DNA from: GCA-020345945 sp964596985
Lineage (GTDB): Archaea; Thermoproteota; Bathyarchaeia; RBG-16-48-13; GCA-020345945
DNA: 64,000 bases
Assembly: GCA_964596985.1 (NCBI GenBank)
Contig: CAZQWG010000004.1
Location: 1 to 64,000, forward strand
Direction of reading: 5' to 3'
The position numbers and the translations under genes were made by a program. The notes under the pieces were generated by a model that had not been told where the DNA came from, searched no databases, and worked only from the letters and a program-made list of their open reading frames with translations. Position 1 is the stretch's first letter. Each line of letters starts with the position of its first letter. Positions 62,751-64,000 of the stretch are shown here, piece by piece.

Positions 62751-63694
62751 AAGTTACCGTGCCGGAAAGGAACCGCCCGATCTCCATATCCCCCCCGTCA
62801 TGCCCGGAATGCGGGGGAACCCGTCTAATGCGCGACTACGAACAGGGGGAACTGGTGTGTGTCAAATGCGGTTATGTAGTCCAAGATCATCTGGCTGATT
62901 ACGGTCCTGAATGGCGAGCTTTCGATGACGAACAACGAGCAAAGAGAACAAGGGTGGGTGCTCCTCTGACCTACACGATTCACGACAAAGGACTAAGTAC
63001 GATGATAGACTGGCATGACAAGGACACCTACGGAAAAGACCTTTCCCCTGGTCAACGCGCCCAAATATACCGACTGCGAAAATGGCAACGTAGAGTTCGG
63101 GTCTCCGACGCAACTGAAAGAAATCTTGCCTTCGCCTTGAGCGAACTATCCAAGATGAGCTCTGCCCTAAACCTCCCGAAGAATATTCTTGAGACAGCCT
63201 CTGTGATATACCGGCGAGCGGTCAAGAAGAGGTTAATCCGAGGAAGGAGCATCCAGGGAGTCACTGCGGCCGCGCTCTACATGGCGTGCCGAAAGTGTAA
63301 TGTCGCCCGAACCCTGGATGAGGTTGCTCAGATCTCAACGGTCAACAAGAAAGAGATCGGTCGAAGCTATCGATTCATGGTTAAAGAACTTGAGACATTC
63401 GTACCTCCTAGTACCCCTGTCTGCTATGTAAGTCGATTCTCGAACAAACTAAGCATCGCGGGGAAAGTCGAGACGGTAGCTCATCAAATCCTTCAAACTG
63501 CTACGGCGATGAGGCTGACAAGCGGTAGAGGTCCTACTGGAATCGCGGCTGCCGCAACCTATATCGCCTCTGTACTTGCAGGCGAAAAGCGAACACAACG
63601 CGAAATTGCCGAAGTCGCAAACGTAACGGAAGTGACTATAAGGAATCGGTACAAAGAGCTTTTAGACCGCTTGGAGATAATCGTGAAACTCTGA
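62729..63694 (+). CDS. tfb: Transcription initiation factor TFB
   Basis: 321 residues from ATG 62729 (or TTG 62714), within the 3' end of gar1. Zinc ribbon CPECGGTRLMRDYEQGELVC VKCG, B-finger/linker with YGPEWRAFDDEQRAKRTRVG, two cyclin folds (LSEL...IQGVTAAALYMACRK and GPTGIAAAATYIASVLAGEK) and a final TIRNRYKELLDRLEIIVKL. It bridges TBP on the TATA box and RNA polymerase. Confidence 0.97.
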   Translation: MEKKERLEVTVPERNRPISISPPSCPECGGTRLMRDYEQGELVCVKCGYVVQDHLADYGPEWRAFDDEQRAKRTRVGAPLTYTIHDKGLSTMIDWHDKDTYGKDLSPGQRAQIYRLRKWQRRVRVSDATERNLAFALSELSKMSSALNLPKNILETASVIYRRAVKKRLIRGRSIQGVTAAALYMACRKCNVARTLDEVAQISTVNKKEIGRSYRFMVKELETFVPPSTPVCYVSRFSNKLSIAGKVETVAHQILQTATAMRLTSGRGPTGIAAAATYIASVLAGEKRTQREIAEVANVTEVTIRNRYKELLDRLEIIVKL

Positions 63695-63814
63695 TGCTGA
63701 TTGACTGTTCGATTCTCGTTCACTTTCTCCCGTTTCTCCCTCCTATCTGATGCTAGGCTGAGGGGATGCCCTGAATGAATACGTGTAACCATTTTCATGT
63801 CAAAAACACCAACA

Positions 63815-63843
63815 TGTTACCGTTTTGTAACAAAACTTATATT
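63815..63843 (+). promoter_or_regulatory. Promoter with inverted repeat before the last gene
   Basis: TGTTAC (63815-63820), six bases, GTAACA (63827-63832), directly followed by the TATA-like ACTTATATT (63835-63843). The inverted repeat covers the BRE position, where a repressor would block TFB. A related half-site, GTGTAAC, lies at about 63783. Confidence 0.5.
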
Positions 63844-63873
63844 CATCCCCGGATCTCTTTCGATCGATGTTCA

Positions 63874-64000
63874 ATGGATCTTCGAATCCACCTGATCAAA
63901 GATGGAAAAGTAATATTCGATCTACCTCTTGAACCTGAGGAGTGGGAATGGGAGCGACTTCATGGAGAATTGGATTCCCTGGAGAGGGATCTATCCGAGA
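63874..64000 (+). CDS. Unknown protein, N-terminal part only
   Basis: ATG 63874 about 31 bases after a TATA-like box. The 42 residues seen (MDLRIHLIKDGKVIFDLPLE, then an acidic helix EEWEWERLHGELDSLERD) begin with a beta hairpin and a coil. The gene runs out of the window. No family recognised. Confidence 0.6.
   Translation, partial: MDLRIHLIKDGKVIFDLPLEPEEWEWERLHGELDSLERDLSE

Noticed and set aside
1..64000. CRISPR arrays, rRNA and tRNA genes
   Set aside because: I saw no regularly spaced repeats and no recognisable rRNA or tRNA pattern. Reading by eye can miss intron-bearing tRNAs, so a covariance search would be decisive.

Overview
The window is archaeal chromosome. Diagnostic genes are ribosomal protein S8e, SRP19, Gar1, transcription factor B, a class I CCA-adding enzyme, tRNase Z, Trm-G10, a GPN-loop GTPase, a Thg1-like enzyme, an archaeal-type UppS and a CdvA-like PRC-barrel protein. 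The CdvA-like protein, heavy use of TTG/GTG starts and many multi-PAS kinases point to a TACK-type archaeon, possibly Bathyarchaeia. That placement is inference from gene content, not from a phylogeny. I saw no rRNA or tRNA genes and no CRISPR array.

Region 1 (about 1-31.8 kb) is accessory and eroded. It holds receiver/PAS histidine kinases and their decayed copies, a P-type ATPase with a TrmB regulator, a kinase/response-regulator pair, a hydantoinase-like gene with a permease, archaemetzincin, a PEP-mutase/isocitrate-lyase-like gene, a giant PAS sensor without a kinase domain, a RelE-type toxin-antitoxin pair, a HEAT-repeat protein, a ferredoxin-linked aldo/keto reductase, an ArsR / hemerythrin-DUF438 / zinc-protein module with visible operators, and a frameshifted mannonate-dehydratase-like gene. 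Between them lie remnants of IS110 and DDE transposases and a modular noncoding repeat family that shares a short hairpin and the junction CTCAGCCCCACCA.

Region 2 (about 31.8-64 kb) is mostly dense core genome. It carries a DUF362 protein, tRNA and RNA maturation (CCA enzyme with a COG2112 kinase, ThpR, tRNase Z, Trm-G10, Thg1, COG1325), nucleotide and cofactor genes (Prs, radical-SAM activase, MTA phosphorylase, CinA-like protein), UppS, the SMC-ScpA-ScpB condensin operon, another receiver/PAS kinase, HypE, and the run S8e-SRP19-CdvA-like-Gar1-TFB. Overlapping starts show tight operons, for example GPN-Thg1, MTAP-UppS and SMC-ScpA.

Most notable are the repeat family, a sensor that has lost both its receiver aspartate and any kinase domain, symmetric ArsR operators in front of an oxygen/NO-type hemerythrin sensor, a structured intergenic segment at 42.97-43.09 kb, and a CdvA-like gene close to a full SMC-ScpAB operon.
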